A DNA stretch of 64,000 nucleotides from Bacteroidota bacterium (lineage in GTDB: Bacteria; Bacteroidota; Bacteroidia; Chitinophagales; Chitinophagaceae). Of this stretch, positions 16,934 through 25,251 are shown piece by piece; position 1 is the stretch's first letter; the number at the start of each line of letters is the position of its first letter. Location: NCBI GenBank assembly GCA_018267915.1, contig JAFDXN010000010.1, forward strand, positions 124,001 to 188,000, given 5' to 3'. The notes under the pieces are model-generated. The model was given only the letters and a program-made list of their open reading frames with translations. It had not been told where the DNA came from and searched no databases. The translations under genes and the position numbers were made by a program.

Positions 16934-16941
16934 TACCTTTG
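16934..16941 (+). promoter_or_regulatory. -7 box of the potassium operon
   Basis: TACCTTTG is an exact TAnnTTTG match, 22 bases before the ATG at 16964. It supports that ATG over the in-frame TTG at 16949. No clear -33 TTTG was seen, which would fit an activator-dependent promoter. Confidence 0.6.
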
Positions 16942-16963
16942 TACGCAATTGAAGCGGGCAGTA

Positions 16964-18040
16964 ATGATTAGTTTCAATAAGATCAAAAAAAGCCAACAGT
17001 ATATATGGAGTATAGCAAGCATCATTGTTATATCGCTGGTATGCTACGGCTTGTCTTCATTGATCGGCTATAGGGTCATCGGTTTTATACTGCTCATTTC
17101 CGTCTCCCTTGTCGCCATGATCTTCGACATTTTGCCTGTGCTGCTGGCAGCCGTCCTGTCGGCACTTATCTGGGATTTCTTTTTTATACCGCCCTATTTC
17201 ACTTTACAGGTCAGCTCTACCGAAGATTCCATCCTGCTATCCATGTATTTCGTCATAGCAATGGTAAATGCAGCGCTAACCTACAAGATCAGGAAGATGG
17301 AAAAAGCAGCCATATTAAAAGAAGAAAAAGAAAACACCTTTAAGCTATACAATACCCTGCTGAATTCACTTTCCCACGAGTTGCGCACGCCTATATCAGC
17401 TATAATCGGCGCTACAGACAACCTGCAAATCAATAGCTCCAAATTAACCCCGCAAAACAGGTACGATTTGATCGCAGAAATTGCCAAAGCCTCTTTCCGT
17501 TTAAATCAGCAGGTCGAGAACCTGTTGAACATGTCCCGCCTCGAGTCAGGCTTTATACAACCCAAAAAGGACTGGTGCGATATCAATGAACTGGTTTATG
17601 ATACGGTGAAGCGCATAGAAGAAAATAAGATCTCTCAAAAGATCAGCATCAATATCAATCCCGACCTTCCGCTATTCAAAACCGACAAAGGAATGCTGGA
17701 ACAGGTACTTTACAACCTGCTCAACAATGCAGTCCAATACACACCCCAACATAGTCGCATTGAGATCGTAGCCACCGCACATGCCGACATACTGGAGATA
17801 ACGATCCAGGACAATGGCAAAGGCTTTCCCAAAGAAGAGATCACCGAGGTATTCAACAAATTCTATCGCCTGAAGAACACGCAAACTGGCGGCACCGGTT
17901 TAGGATTGTCGATCGTAAAAGGGTTTACAGAAGCACTGGGCGGCGCTGTCGGTCTTGAAAACATATCAACAGGCGGCGCCCGCTTCACTGTAACGATCCC
18001 TGCTGAAACTTCTTACCTCAAAAACCTGAAAAATGAATAG
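16964..18040 (+). CDS. KdpD-like sensor histidine kinase, C-terminal type (DUF4118 + HisKA + HATPase)
   Basis: 358 residues from MISFNKIKKSQQY. Residues ~15-110 hold four membrane segments of the DUF4118/KdpD type (IGYRVIGFILLISVSLVA, DFFFIPPYFTLQVSSTED). Then comes the H-box SHELRTPISAIIG (His138), N-box LLNNAVQYTP, G1 DNGKGFP, F-box FNKFYRL and G2 GGTGLGLSIVKGF. The N-terminal KdpD and universal-stress domains of E. coli KdpD are absent; in Bacteroidota that part is often a separate gene, which is not in this window. The 3' end overlaps the response regulator by 8 bases. Inferred role: sensing K+ limitation or turgor. Confidence 0.85.
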   Translation: MISFNKIKKSQQYIWSIASIIVISLVCYGLSSLIGYRVIGFILLISVSLVAMIFDILPVLLAAVLSALIWDFFFIPPYFTLQVSSTEDSILLSMYFVIAMVNAALTYKIRKMEKAAILKEEKENTFKLYNTLLNSLSHELRTPISAIIGATDNLQINSSKLTPQNRYDLIAEIAKASFRLNQQVENLLNMSRLESGFIQPKKDWCDINELVYDTVKRIEENKISQKISININPDLPLFKTDKGMLEQVLYNLLNNAVQYTPQHSRIEIVATAHADILEITIQDNGKGFPKEEITEVFNKFYRLKNTQTGGTGLGLSIVKGFTEALGGAVGLENISTGGARFTVTIPAETSYLKNLKNE

Positions 18041-18719
18041 GGCCGGTATATTGATAATAGACGACGAAGCGCAAATAAGAAAGTTGCTGGAGATAACCCT
18101 CCAAAGCAACGACTATATCGCCATGCAGGCTGCCACAGCAAAGGAAGGTATGATAATGGCTGCCAATCATCCGCCCGACATGATCATCCTCGACCTCGGC
18201 CTGCCCGATCTCGACGGGCATGAAGTCCTGAAGCAGCTACGCGAATGGTACACCAATCCCATCATCATTCTTTCAGTGCAAAGCGATGAAGCAGACATAA
18301 TAAAAGCACTGGATAACGGCGCTAACGACTACCTGGTAAAACCTTTCCGTACAGGTGAGCTTTTAGCACGCATACGCTCGGCACTGCGCAGCACCTTGCA
18401 GGGGGATATAACACCGGCTATTGTGATTGGCAACCTGGAGATAGACCTGGCACTCCGCACCGTTAAGAAAAATGGCGAGTCCATAAAACTGACAAGCACC
18501 GAATACACATTATTGTCGCTCTTCGCGAAAAATGAAGGGAAGGTACTAACGCACCATTACCTCTTACGCGAGGTTTGGGGACCCGGATTCATCAACCAGT
18601 CACAATACCTCAGGGTTTTTATTGCACAGCTCAGAAAAAAAATTGAAGATGACCCCAATCGTCCCGAATACCTGGTAACGGAATCCGGAGTTGGTTACCG
18701 TTTGGTAGGCACGGAATAA
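18033..18719 (+). CDS. KdpE-like OmpR-family response regulator
   Basis: 228 residues. Receiver domain with acidic pocket IDDE (residues 9-12), phospho-acceptor Asp54 in IILDLGLPDLDGHE, and Lys in YLVKPF. A winged-helix DNA-binding domain follows (LTSTEYTLLSLFAKNEGKVLTH, REVWG, YLRVFIAQLRKKIEDDPNRP, ESGVGYRL), the KdpE-type form. It overlaps the kinase gene by 8 bases and is 27 bases before the KUP gene. It is expected to be phosphorylated by the kinase upstream and to activate this operon, possibly at the dyad 16828-16859. Confidence 0.88.
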   Translation: MNRAGILIIDDEAQIRKLLEITLQSNDYIAMQAATAKEGMIMAANHPPDMIILDLGLPDLDGHEVLKQLREWYTNPIIILSVQSDEADIIKALDNGANDYLVKPFRTGELLARIRSALRSTLQGDITPAIVIGNLEIDLALRTVKKNGESIKLTSTEYTLLSLFAKNEGKVLTHHYLLREVWGPGFINQSQYLRVFIAQLRKKIEDDPNRPEYLVTESGVGYRLVGTE

Positions 18720-18746
18720 CAGCAAAGAACATAAAACATTTTTACA

Positions 18747-20717
18747 ATGAGATCAAATCAACAGCATTTGAGCAGGGTAACTATTGCCTCATTGCTCGTG
18801 GCCCTCGGCATTATTTATGGCGACATCGGTACCAGTCCCCTGTATGCATTGCGTGCCGTAGTAGGCGAAAGAGCGATTGACGAGGTGCTGGTATACGGCG
18901 GTGTTTCCAGCATCTTCTGGACGCTGGTATTCCAGACTACCATCAAGTACATCTGGCTCACACTCAAAGCCGACAACCAGGGCGAAGGTGGTGTATTCTC
19001 GTTATATGCTCTTGTCAAGCGCTATGGGAAATACCTCGTCATTCCCACCATTTTAGGCGCCACTACGCTGTTAGCCGATGGGATCATAACACCACCCATC
19101 TCCGTTGCATCAGCCATCGAAGGACTCAACACTGTCAAAGGCCTTGAGCATACCATAGTTCCCGGCAATGCAATGACCACTGGCATTGTTATTGTCATCC
19201 TTTCCGCTCTCTTCTTTTTCCAGCGCTTCGGCACGCAGCTTATAGGCAAAACATTTGGCCCTATTATGGCCGTATGGTTTGCAATGCTCCTGGTAGTGGG
19301 TGGTATCAATATTTACAAGTATCCAGACGTATTGAAGGCATTAAGCCCCCACTATGCTTACGAGCTGATCGTAAAATACCCCAAAGGTTTCTGGCTGCTG
19401 GGCTCGGTATTCCTCTGCACCACGGGCGCTGAAGCGCTATACTCTGATCTTGGTCATTGCGGGATAAAAAACATCCGGATAACTTGGGTCTTCGTAAAGA
19501 TCAGCCTCGTGGCCAACTACCTCGGACAAGCAGCATGGATCATGCACCGGAACATACCCGTTCTGAACGGTGCAAACCCTTTCTTCGAAATGGTGCCCGG
19601 CTGGTTCCTCCTGCCCGGCATCCTTATTGCAACAGCTGCCACCATCATTGCATCGCAGGCGCTCATCAGCGGCTCCTTTACGCTGATAAGCGAAGCGATG
19701 AATCTCAACTTCTGGCCGCGCGTCACCGTGCGCCAGCCAACCGACATCAAAGGCCAGATATACATTCCCAGCGTCAATATCATACTCTGGCTGGGCTGCA
19801 TCCTCATGATCCTCTACTTCCGCACATCCTCACATATGGAGGCTGCATATGGATTTTCCATCACGATAGCCATGATGATGACAACATTCCTGTTAAGCTA
19901 TTACCTGCTTTACCGCAGGAAGTGGAATAAATTCCTGGTATCTGGCATTGTACTGATCTTTGCCGTTATCGAGATCTCATTTTTCATCGCTAACACTGCC
20001 AAGATCAAAGAGCGCTGGATGTTCCTCTTCTTCGAGCTCTTCATCTTCTCCACCATGTATATATGGTACTATGCAAGAAAGATCAATAACCGCTTTGTGA
20101 AGTTTGTGGATATCGGCAAGTACATTCCACTCTTGCGGGATCTGAGTGAAGATGATTCGATTCCTAAAACAGCTACCCACCTCATTTACCTTACCAAGGC
20201 CAATAACAGGGTGCATATCGAGGAGAAGATCATGAAGTCTATTTTCTCCAAAAAGCCCAAACGCGCCGATGTGTACTGGTTTGTGCACGTGCACCGCACC
20301 GAAGAACCTTATACCCGCACATACGATGTATCGGAATTGTCTGACGACAAAGTGATCAAAATAAACATTCACCTTGGCTTCAGGCTACAACCCAGGACTG
20401 AGCTGCATTTTAAAAAGATCGTCCGCGAACTGGTGGCCAACAAAGAATTGAACCTCCACATCCGGCCCGACGGCTCCACCAGATACAATACAGAGCCTGA
20501 TTTCAAATTCGTGGTCATCGAAAAATTTCTTTCTGTCGAGAATGAGTTTACCCTCAGGGAAGGCATCCTGCTCAATTCCTATTTCTTCTTAAAAAATCTC
20601 GGCCTGAGCGATGAGAAAGCTTTTGGCCTCGATAAGAGTGATGTGATAGTAGAGCAAACTGCACTTGTATATAACCCTACACAAAACATAGAACTAACGC
20701 GAAACAAGAATATATGA
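18747..20717 (+). CDS. kup: KUP-family potassium uptake protein
   Basis: 656 residues. The N-terminus has the KUP signature GDIGTSPLYALR (residues 25-36), then KADNQGEGGVFSLYALVKR, LLADGIITPPISVASAIEGL and about 12 membrane segments, with a C-terminal cytoplasmic domain of ~200 residues. KUP proteins import K+ together with protons across the inner membrane. The gene follows kdpDE-like regulators and overlaps the porin gene by 4 bases (ATGA), so K+ uptake is regulated with its own outer-membrane porin. Here KUP takes the place usually held by kdpFABC. Confidence 0.92.
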   Translation: MRSNQQHLSRVTIASLLVALGIIYGDIGTSPLYALRAVVGERAIDEVLVYGGVSSIFWTLVFQTTIKYIWLTLKADNQGEGGVFSLYALVKRYGKYLVIPTILGATTLLADGIITPPISVASAIEGLNTVKGLEHTIVPGNAMTTGIVIVILSALFFFQRFGTQLIGKTFGPIMAVWFAMLLVVGGINIYKYPDVLKALSPHYAYELIVKYPKGFWLLGSVFLCTTGAEALYSDLGHCGIKNIRITWVFVKISLVANYLGQAAWIMHRNIPVLNGANPFFEMVPGWFLLPGILIATAATIIASQALISGSFTLISEAMNLNFWPRVTVRQPTDIKGQIYIPSVNIILWLGCILMILYFRTSSHMEAAYGFSITIAMMMTTFLLSYYLLYRRKWNKFLVSGIVLIFAVIEISFFIANTAKIKERWMFLFFELFIFSTMYIWYYARKINNRFVKFVDIGKYIPLLRDLSEDDSIPKTATHLIYLTKANNRVHIEEKIMKSIFSKKPKRADVYWFVHVHRTEEPYTRTYDVSELSDDKVIKINIHLGFRLQPRTELHFKKIVRELVANKELNLHIRPDGSTRYNTEPDFKFVVIEKFLSVENEFTLREGILLNSYFFLKNLGLSDEKAFGLDKSDVIVEQTALVYNPTQNIELTRNKNI

Positions 20718-22093
20718 GACGACAATTACAACTCACTGCTACGATATTACTGTTATCAGGCGCTACATATGCACAGGATGAGCAACAGGCTGATACAGCG
20801 AAGGAAGCCGTGCTCTTCGATGGCCAGGACCAGACATGGCAAAACGGCTCAGACCGCAGATCGGAAGCTGTGTTGCAAACCAGATACTTTACCGGCTCTT
20901 TCATGTTCGATGGCAATTATAATTACTCTTTCAACAATCCCATCGACAACACCGTGGTAGGGTCTACTGCCATGGCGCGGCACAACGAAATGGAGGTGAG
21001 CTTTGTGGGCTTCGGCGGCGATTTTAACTATCACAATGCGCGCGGCCGCGTCATGCTGCAATTCGGCAACAGGTCCATCATAGTACCGCGCAATGACTAT
21101 AGTCCCTATCGCGGACAATATGCCCTGCACGATGCCTACCGCTATATGAGCGAGGCATATGGCGGCTACCACTTCAACATCGGCCGCACCGGTATCAATG
21201 TTGACGCGGGGCTGTTCATGTCCTACATCGGGCTCAACTCTTATTACCAGGTCGAGAACTGGGAATACCAGGCTTCCTTTACTTCCGATAACACCCCATG
21301 GTTTTTCAACGGCATGCGGATACAGATCATCCCAAGCAGCAAACTGAAGATCGAGCCATGGATCATCAACGGCTGGCAGAGCTACGGCAAGTTCAACAGT
21401 ATGCCTGGGTTTGGCGCCAATATCACCTGGTGCCCTAACGAGAACCTGAAGCTGCTCACCAACGACTACTATGGCAAAGACGCACCAATGATACCTAAGC
21501 GGAAACGTTTTCACTCCGACAACAGCTTACTCATCCGCTACTATAAGAACACGCAGAACAGTGGCATCAGCCAGGCTGCCTTTTCGCTTACGGGCGATCT
21601 TGGCTTTGAAACAGGAGGTGGCGTGAACGGCTTCAGCAACAGCGACACTGCGAAAGGCCCTGCGCAATATTTCCTGAGTGCTATGTTCTACAACCGCGTA
21701 TGGTTTTACAAAAACAAATTTGCCTGGACCATCGGCGGCGGCCTCATGACCAATCCCGGGCGCTACCTCGTGCTTTACCCCACGGGCGATGCCAGCCCGC
21801 TACCCGACCCGCTGGATCCCACCAAGACCGAAGGCACACATCCTTACAGCGCCAACCCGGGCGATAAATTCAGTGGCTGGGACTGCTCCACCAATTTCGA
21901 CTGGATGCCTAACCAAAGCCTGACTGTAAGGATCGAGTATGTGCACAGGCATACCAGCGTACCTTATTTCGCAGGGCACGGCGGGGTTACTTCACCAACC
22001 GGTTATACCACTACGCCCATCCCTGCAGGCTGGTCGCCCGATCTTGTGCAGTCGGAGGACAGGATCATACTTGCAATTCTTTTCAGGTTGTAG
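20714..22093 (+). CDS. Outer-membrane beta-barrel porin of the potassium operon (BBP2/OmpL-like)
   Basis: 459 residues with signal peptide MRRQLQLTATILLLSGATYAQ. Alternating aromatic/polar strands throughout (TGSFMFDGNYNYSFNNP, MEVSFVGFGGDFNYH, YGGYHFNIGRTGINVDAG, MRIQIIPSSKLKIEPWI) and a C-terminal strand ending in IILAILFRL, the terminal hydrophobic/Leu pattern of outer-membrane barrels. It resembles the putative porin family (BBP2) found beside kdp genes in Bacteroidota. Its ATG overlaps the KUP stop. Inferred role: ion entry through the outer membrane during K+ starvation. Confidence 0.8.
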   Translation: MRRQLQLTATILLLSGATYAQDEQQADTAKEAVLFDGQDQTWQNGSDRRSEAVLQTRYFTGSFMFDGNYNYSFNNPIDNTVVGSTAMARHNEMEVSFVGFGGDFNYHNARGRVMLQFGNRSIIVPRNDYSPYRGQYALHDAYRYMSEAYGGYHFNIGRTGINVDAGLFMSYIGLNSYYQVENWEYQASFTSDNTPWFFNGMRIQIIPSSKLKIEPWIINGWQSYGKFNSMPGFGANITWCPNENLKLLTNDYYGKDAPMIPKRKRFHSDNSLLIRYYKNTQNSGISQAAFSLTGDLGFETGGGVNGFSNSDTAKGPAQYFLSAMFYNRVWFYKNKFAWTIGGGLMTNPGRYLVLYPTGDASPLPDPLDPTKTEGTHPYSANPGDKFSGWDCSTNFDWMPNQSLTVRIEYVHRHTSVPYFAGHGGVTSPTGYTTTPIPAGWSPDLVQSEDRIILAILFRL

Positions 22094-22127
22094 TAAGAGC
22101 GCACACGGATAGGGTTAACGCTAAGAA

Positions 22128-22143
22128 TACCGCATTTGCGGTA
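22128..22143. other. Small palindromic hairpin after the porin gene
   Basis: TACCGCA (22128-22134) pairs with TGCGGTA (22137-22143) around TT. It has no T run. A second short hairpin GGCCAC/GTGGCC lies about 30 bases further on. Meaning unknown. Confidence 0.4.
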
Positions 22144-22243
22144 GGGCTTGTACTTCTACACTATACAAAACGACGGCCACCGGGTGGCCAATGGTAAATT
22201 ACTTATCCAATAACCCAAAGCCGGCTTTATAGCTTACTAATAT

Positions 22244-22267
22244 AAGGTCCCACAGGGGACCTTTTTT
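22244..22267 (+). terminator. Terminator closing the potassium operon
   Basis: AAGGTCCC (22244-22251) pairs with GGGACCTT (22256-22263), loop ACAG, followed by TTTT. It is about 150 bases after the porin stop. Confidence 0.7.
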
Positions 22268-22311
22268 ATTTCCACCTTCGCAATGGCATTATTTTAATAC
22301 TTGCACTCTTC

Positions 22312-22863
22312 ATGAAAAAAGTATTGTGTACGATCCTATTGGCTACGGTCATTTTAAGCTTACCGCTTCTCTCAGCCTGCAAAGAGCACAAGGGCAAAAA
22401 GCATAAGAAAAAAGACAGGTCGGAAGAGGTGGTAAAGGGCGCCGATAACCCACTGGCGGCCGGGAGCACAGCCGCTAACTGCGACACTGCTTTGTGGCGC
22501 TATGTTTATAATCCCGACCGGCTGGAGGTGATAGACTACTGCAAAACGGTGACCGGGGTGATAGAAGAAAGCAATGCCGATGAAGACGGCGACCAGCACA
22601 TGCTCCTGAAGCTGGACAAGGGACAGGATGACCTGCTGACCAAAAGGAACTACAAGAAAAAACAGGGCGACCTGGTGATAGAAGCTGTTTGTGTAAACAA
22701 GGTGATGCTTAAAAAAGTAGGCAGCACCTGCCAGGGCTATATCAATCATATCCAGATACCGAGGGTTGGCGATCATGTGCGGGTGAGCGGCAGCCTGGTG
22801 GACGATACACATAATGGCTGGAACGAGATACACCCGATAACGAAGCTGGAGGTTATCAAGTGA
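22312..22863 (+). CDS. Lipoprotein, unknown family (EIHPITKL ending)
   Basis: 183 residues. A lipoprotein signal LLSAC puts the lipidated cysteine at residue 23, followed by a very basic stretch (KEHKGKKHKKKDR). The body has small beta strands (CKTVTGVIEE, DQHMLLKLDKGQ, VGDHVRVSGSLVDDT) and ends WNEIHPITKLEVIK. A similar EIHPVTKL ending occurs in the next gene at 23346, and such endings are common in small OB-fold-like Bacteroidota proteins. Both genes carry the same organisation (export signal, cysteine-containing strands), suggesting related functions. No biochemical role known to me. Confidence 0.72.
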   Translation: MKKVLCTILLATVILSLPLLSACKEHKGKKHKKKDRSEEVVKGADNPLAAGSTAANCDTALWRYVYNPDRLEVIDYCKTVTGVIEESNADEDGDQHMLLKLDKGQDDLLTKRNYKKKQGDLVIEAVCVNKVMLKKVGSTCQGYINHIQIPRVGDHVRVSGSLVDDTHNGWNEIHPITKLEVIK

Positions 22864-22948
22864 TTTTCATGTAGACAGACTTTTTTCATAAGGTTGTTTC
22901 AACCCACACCTATTAACAATTTTAATTTATCACTTCTTATCCCCAAAA

Positions 22949-22980
22949 TTTGGAAACCCCTCCCTCCATTTCGTAACTTG
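22949..22980 (+). promoter_or_regulatory. Bacteroidota-type promoter, relative of the one at 7801
   Basis: TTTG at 22949-22952, a 21-base spacer, then TAACTTG at 22974-22980. The spacing is identical to 7801-7833 and the flanking sequence from ATTAACAATTT (22912) on is alignable with it. The predicted start lies about 360 bases before the next ATG, 23346. Confidence 0.5.
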
Positions 22981-23076
22981 CGTATGCCTGCGCAGTTTTT
23001 ATGCGGCATGTAAAACAAGATCAGCCTGCCTGCCGGCGAGGGCAGGGATTATTTATCCAAGGGGTAAAGTCATTTC

Positions 23077-23152
23077 AGGACGAGGCAAGGACGAGGCAAT
23101 CGGAAGTAAACGGCAAAAACCGGAAGTAAATCGGAAGTAAATCAGAAGTTTT
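23077..23152 (+). repeat. Two adjoining short tandem repeats
   Basis: AGGACGAGGCA occurs twice head to tail (23077-23087, 23088-23098). Then CGGAAGTAAA at 23101, and CGGAAGTAAAT twice head to tail (23121-23131, 23132-23142), with a decayed third copy CAGAAGTTTT. Noncoding. Confidence 0.75.
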
Positions 23153-23345
23153 TTTCCTGCAAATCCTTAGATCTGCTTACTCAGGACCCAGACAACAGGA
23201 AACAAGGAGAAATAACTCAAAAAACGCTACGAAATGATTTTCAATCGCTTATACGCCTTTCGGTATTGGGAACAGGAAATAACTTTCTTGCAGGCAACAG
23301 GAAATAACTGATTTGCCATTCAACTTATCCAATTATTTTTACCCT

Positions 23346-23963
23346 ATGAAGAAGATCTTTCTCCTGATCATAGTATTACAGCTATCGCATAGCTTATACG
23401 CGCAGGACGAGTGCGGCACCTGGCGCTGGAGGGTGAAGCTGCTGCTGGACCGCAGCGGCATAGACTGGGGCAAAACAAAGGCGGAGCCGGCAACGATCGC
23501 AGAATTTTGCGAGCATAAGGATACACCCGACCCTTACCGCCTGATGGACCTGGAGGACAGCGACCTGGAGCGCCAGCCGCTGGAGAGCCGGAAGATAAAG
23601 ATGACCTGCTATGTATATGATGTCAAGGTGAACGAAAAAGACATGGAGTACCGCCTGCTGCTGAGCGTGCATAAGGACGGCACGGGCGAGAAGATGTGCG
23701 CCTTCATTCCCAATCCGCGCTGCAGCAGCCTGAACCGCTATCCCGACCTGAAAAGGAAATATGCCGATGCGCGCTACGTGGCCGACGATATCAAAAGCTG
23801 GAACGACAGGGGCTATGTAGTGAAGGTGGACCTGGTGGGGGTGCCCTTCTGGGGTCTGCCCCATAAGAGCAAGGCCTACGCACCCAACGGTGTGGAGATA
23901 CACCCGGTTACGAAACTCAAGGCTTACCTGCCAAAGACTGCGGGGATGATCCCGGTTGATTGA
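23346..23963 (+). CDS. Hypothetical secreted protein (EIHPVTKL ending)
   Basis: 205 residues from the ATG at 23346, chosen because it gives a signal peptide MKKIFLLIIVLQLSHSLYAQ; the frame is open from 23313. The body is rich in charged residues (LMDLEDSDLERQPLESRKIK) and ends GVEIHPVTKLKAYLPKTAG. It shares its closing motif with the lipoprotein gene at 22312. The WNDRGYVVKVDLVGVPFWG strand resembles an OB-fold. Probably periplasmic; function unknown. Confidence 0.7.
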   Translation: MKKIFLLIIVLQLSHSLYAQDECGTWRWRVKLLLDRSGIDWGKTKAEPATIAEFCEHKDTPDPYRLMDLEDSDLERQPLESRKIKMTCYVYDVKVNEKDMEYRLLLSVHKDGTGEKMCAFIPNPRCSSLNRYPDLKRKYADARYVADDIKSWNDRGYVVKVDLVGVPFWGLPHKSKAYAPNGVEIHPVTKLKAYLPKTAGMIPVD

Positions 23964-23998
23964 GTTGGGTGAATGGGTTGATAAGTTGATAGGAGTTC
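23958..23998 (-). repeat. TCAAC array, read on the minus strand
   Basis: GTTGA copies (TCAAC on the other strand) at 23957, 23978 and 23986, with a GTTGGG variant between, start at the end of the preceding gene and stop just before the ATG at 24002. Here the array is inverted relative to 2338 and 8004. Confidence 0.45.
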
Positions 23999-24001
23999 AG
24001 G

Positions 24002-24544
24002 ATGAAAGCTTTGAGTAAGGTTATGATGAGATATTTTTTCAGTTTTCTTTTTTGTGTTGTGGCGGGGCTGGCTTATGGTCAGCGGCAAGGGGTATTGGCT
24101 ACAAGTGAATTCAGGATCACAGGCGATATTGCTAAAGAACGGACGGTGATCATAGCCGATATCATGAAATACCCGCAGGTGGAACTGGGCGACATATCTA
24201 TTAAAAATCATCGGGGCGAGGAGAAGGTGAAGGCCCGACATGTAAAGGGGGTGCTGCTCATGCAACTGCTGGACAGTGCGGGAGGCATCCAAGCGGAGAA
24301 GCCGAAAGAACTGAGTGAATATTATTTCGTCTTCACGGCATCGGACGGTTATAAGAATGTCTATTCGTGGAACGAGATCTATAACTCGCCCGTGGGTAAA
24401 CAGCTATATATAGTCACCGGTCAGGATGGTAAGGACATAAAAGACATGGACGGAAGGATACAGGTGCTATCGCTGGGCGACTATAATACCGGCAGACGTT
24501 ACTTGAAGGGGCTGGCTGTGGTGGAGGTGAGGAGGGCGAGATAG
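24002..24544 (+). CDS. Secreted protein with sulfite-oxidase/molybdopterin-domain-like fold
   Basis: 180 residues; signal peptide within MKALSKVMMRYFFSFLFCVVAGLAYGQ. The mature region (FRITGDIAKERTVIIADIMK, SIKNHRGEEKVKARHVKGVLLMQLLDSAG, YYFVFTASDGYKNVYSWNEIYNSPVGKQLYIVT) resembles the oxidoreductase molybdopterin-binding domain, with the VKGVLLxxLL and SDGY..xxSWxEI blocks. The cofactor cysteine of true sulfite oxidases is not evident, so it may be a non-catalytic member. The stretch GRIQVLSLGDYNTGRRYLKGL near the C-terminus fits the same fold. Confidence 0.65.
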   Translation: MKALSKVMMRYFFSFLFCVVAGLAYGQRQGVLATSEFRITGDIAKERTVIIADIMKYPQVELGDISIKNHRGEEKVKARHVKGVLLMQLLDSAGGIQAEKPKELSEYYFVFTASDGYKNVYSWNEIYNSPVGKQLYIVTGQDGKDIKDMDGRIQVLSLGDYNTGRRYLKGLAVVEVRRAR

Positions 24545-24605
24545 GTCGATCGGTTGGATGGGTTGATTGAGTTGATTTGCTGTGCGATAGGTCGTTTGGT
24601 TGAGG
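24545..24605 (-). repeat. TCAAC-type array, read on the minus strand
   Basis: GTTG-containing units (GGTTGGATGGGTTGATTGAGTTGA and nearby) repeat about every 8 bases after the stop of the preceding gene, as at 23958-23998. Confidence 0.4.
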
Positions 24606-24617
24606 TCCCTAAATAAA

Positions 24618-24656
24618 TTCGGGATGACGTTTCCTGAAACAAGTTCAGGATGACAG
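24618..24656. repeat. TTCAGGATGAC-type dispersed repeat
   Basis: ATTCGGGATGAC (24618-24629) and GTTCAGGATGAC (about 24643-24654) are near-identical, with CCTGAA/TTCAGG forming a small inverted repeat between them. Similar CCTGAACTTGTTTCAGG strings are widespread intergenic repeats in many bacteria. Confidence 0.5.
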
Positions 24657-24689
24657 CTTGAAAGTGGTGACAGTTATAAAATATAATCG

Positions 24690-24896
24690 ATGAAGAATGT
24701 GATAATAATAGCGCTATTGCTGATCATTCATTTTACCATAGCGTTCAGGATAATAAAGGCTGTGAATAACGCCCCTAACCTATCGGAAAAACAGAAAAGA
24801 CTGCGAAGGGTACTGGTACTGCTTGTTCCTTTTTCGTGGAACATTATGGGCAGGGGATTGACAAGAAGTGGCGGGAAGGACACGTTACGCTCATAA
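24690..24896 (+). CDS. Small membrane protein
   Basis: 68 residues. One strong hydrophobic N-terminal segment (NVIIIALLLIIHFTIAFRII) and a second weaker one (RVLVLLVPFSWNIMG) separated by a charged stretch (NLSEKQKRLRR). The layout is like small inner-membrane proteins with a short cytoplasmic loop. Not assigned to a family. The gene stands alone between repeat-rich intergenic segments, so the call rests on ATG, composition and hydrophobicity only. Confidence 0.5.
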   Translation: MKNVIIIALLLIIHFTIAFRIIKAVNNAPNLSEKQKRLRRVLVLLVPFSWNIMGRGLTRSGGKDTLRS

Positions 24897-24981
24897 GCGA
24901 TACCGTTAAACAAAACTTAAGCTGTATCAACAGCAGATCATAAAAAGTGATAGAAATACACTACCTGAAGCTATTAAAACG

Positions 24982-25021
24982 ACAAAGGGTTGATAAACAT
25001 GGGAGTTTACCAACCTTTTGT
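24982..25021 (-). terminator. Hairpin terminator for the small lipoprotein gene
   Basis: Seventeen bases (24982-24998) pair with 25005-25021 with two G-T wobbles around ATGGGA. On the minus strand a GTTTTAA run follows. It is 25 bases after the stop of the gene at 25046-25180; the plus side has AAAAAATTTTTT, so it may work both ways. Confidence 0.6.
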
Positions 25022-25045
25022 CGAAAAAATTTTTTCTCAGGTGGA

Positions 25046-25180
25046 CTAGCGTAAGCCGGCAGAAGAAGAGGACTGCAGGTGGTTAGGGCAACCGTATTTC
25101 TGACGACCGGACACGCATGAAGCCATTAAAGCGAGTGCCAGGATAGCTACAGCGGGTACAAAGCGGCGGAGTTTTGACAT
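25046..25180 (-). CDS. Small lipoprotein (44 residues)
   Basis: Leftward from ATG 25180 to TAG 25048-25046: MSKLRRFVPAVAILALALMA then SCVSGRQKYGCPNHLQSSSS and AGLR. A basic start, hydrophobic core and lipobox LMASC place the lipidated cysteine at residue 21 or 22; the mature peptide is only ~23 residues with RQKYGCPNH, a motif I have seen in very short Chitinophagaceae lipoproteins. An alternative ATG lies three codons upstream (25189). Its own hairpin terminator follows. Function unknown; too short for default gene callers. Confidence 0.68.
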   Translation of the reverse strand: MSKLRRFVPAVAILALALMASCVSGRQKYGCPNHLQSSSSAGLR

Positions 25181-25251
25181 TACTTGCATGATTAAAACAG
25201 TCTTAAAAAAGAAAAATCCTTGGTTTAATTTTACGAAGATAAGAAAAATTA

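Larger units (their letters stand above)
22864..23345. other. 482-base gene-poor region with promoter and tandem repeats
   Basis: No convincing ORF. It holds a promoter block related to 7763-7840 (22911-22987), a GC-rich stretch CCTGCCTGCCGGCGAGGGCAGG (palindrome-like), tandem repeats at 23077-23152, and two copies of ACAGGAAATAACT (near 23272 and 23294) just before the gene at 23346. Confidence 0.6.
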
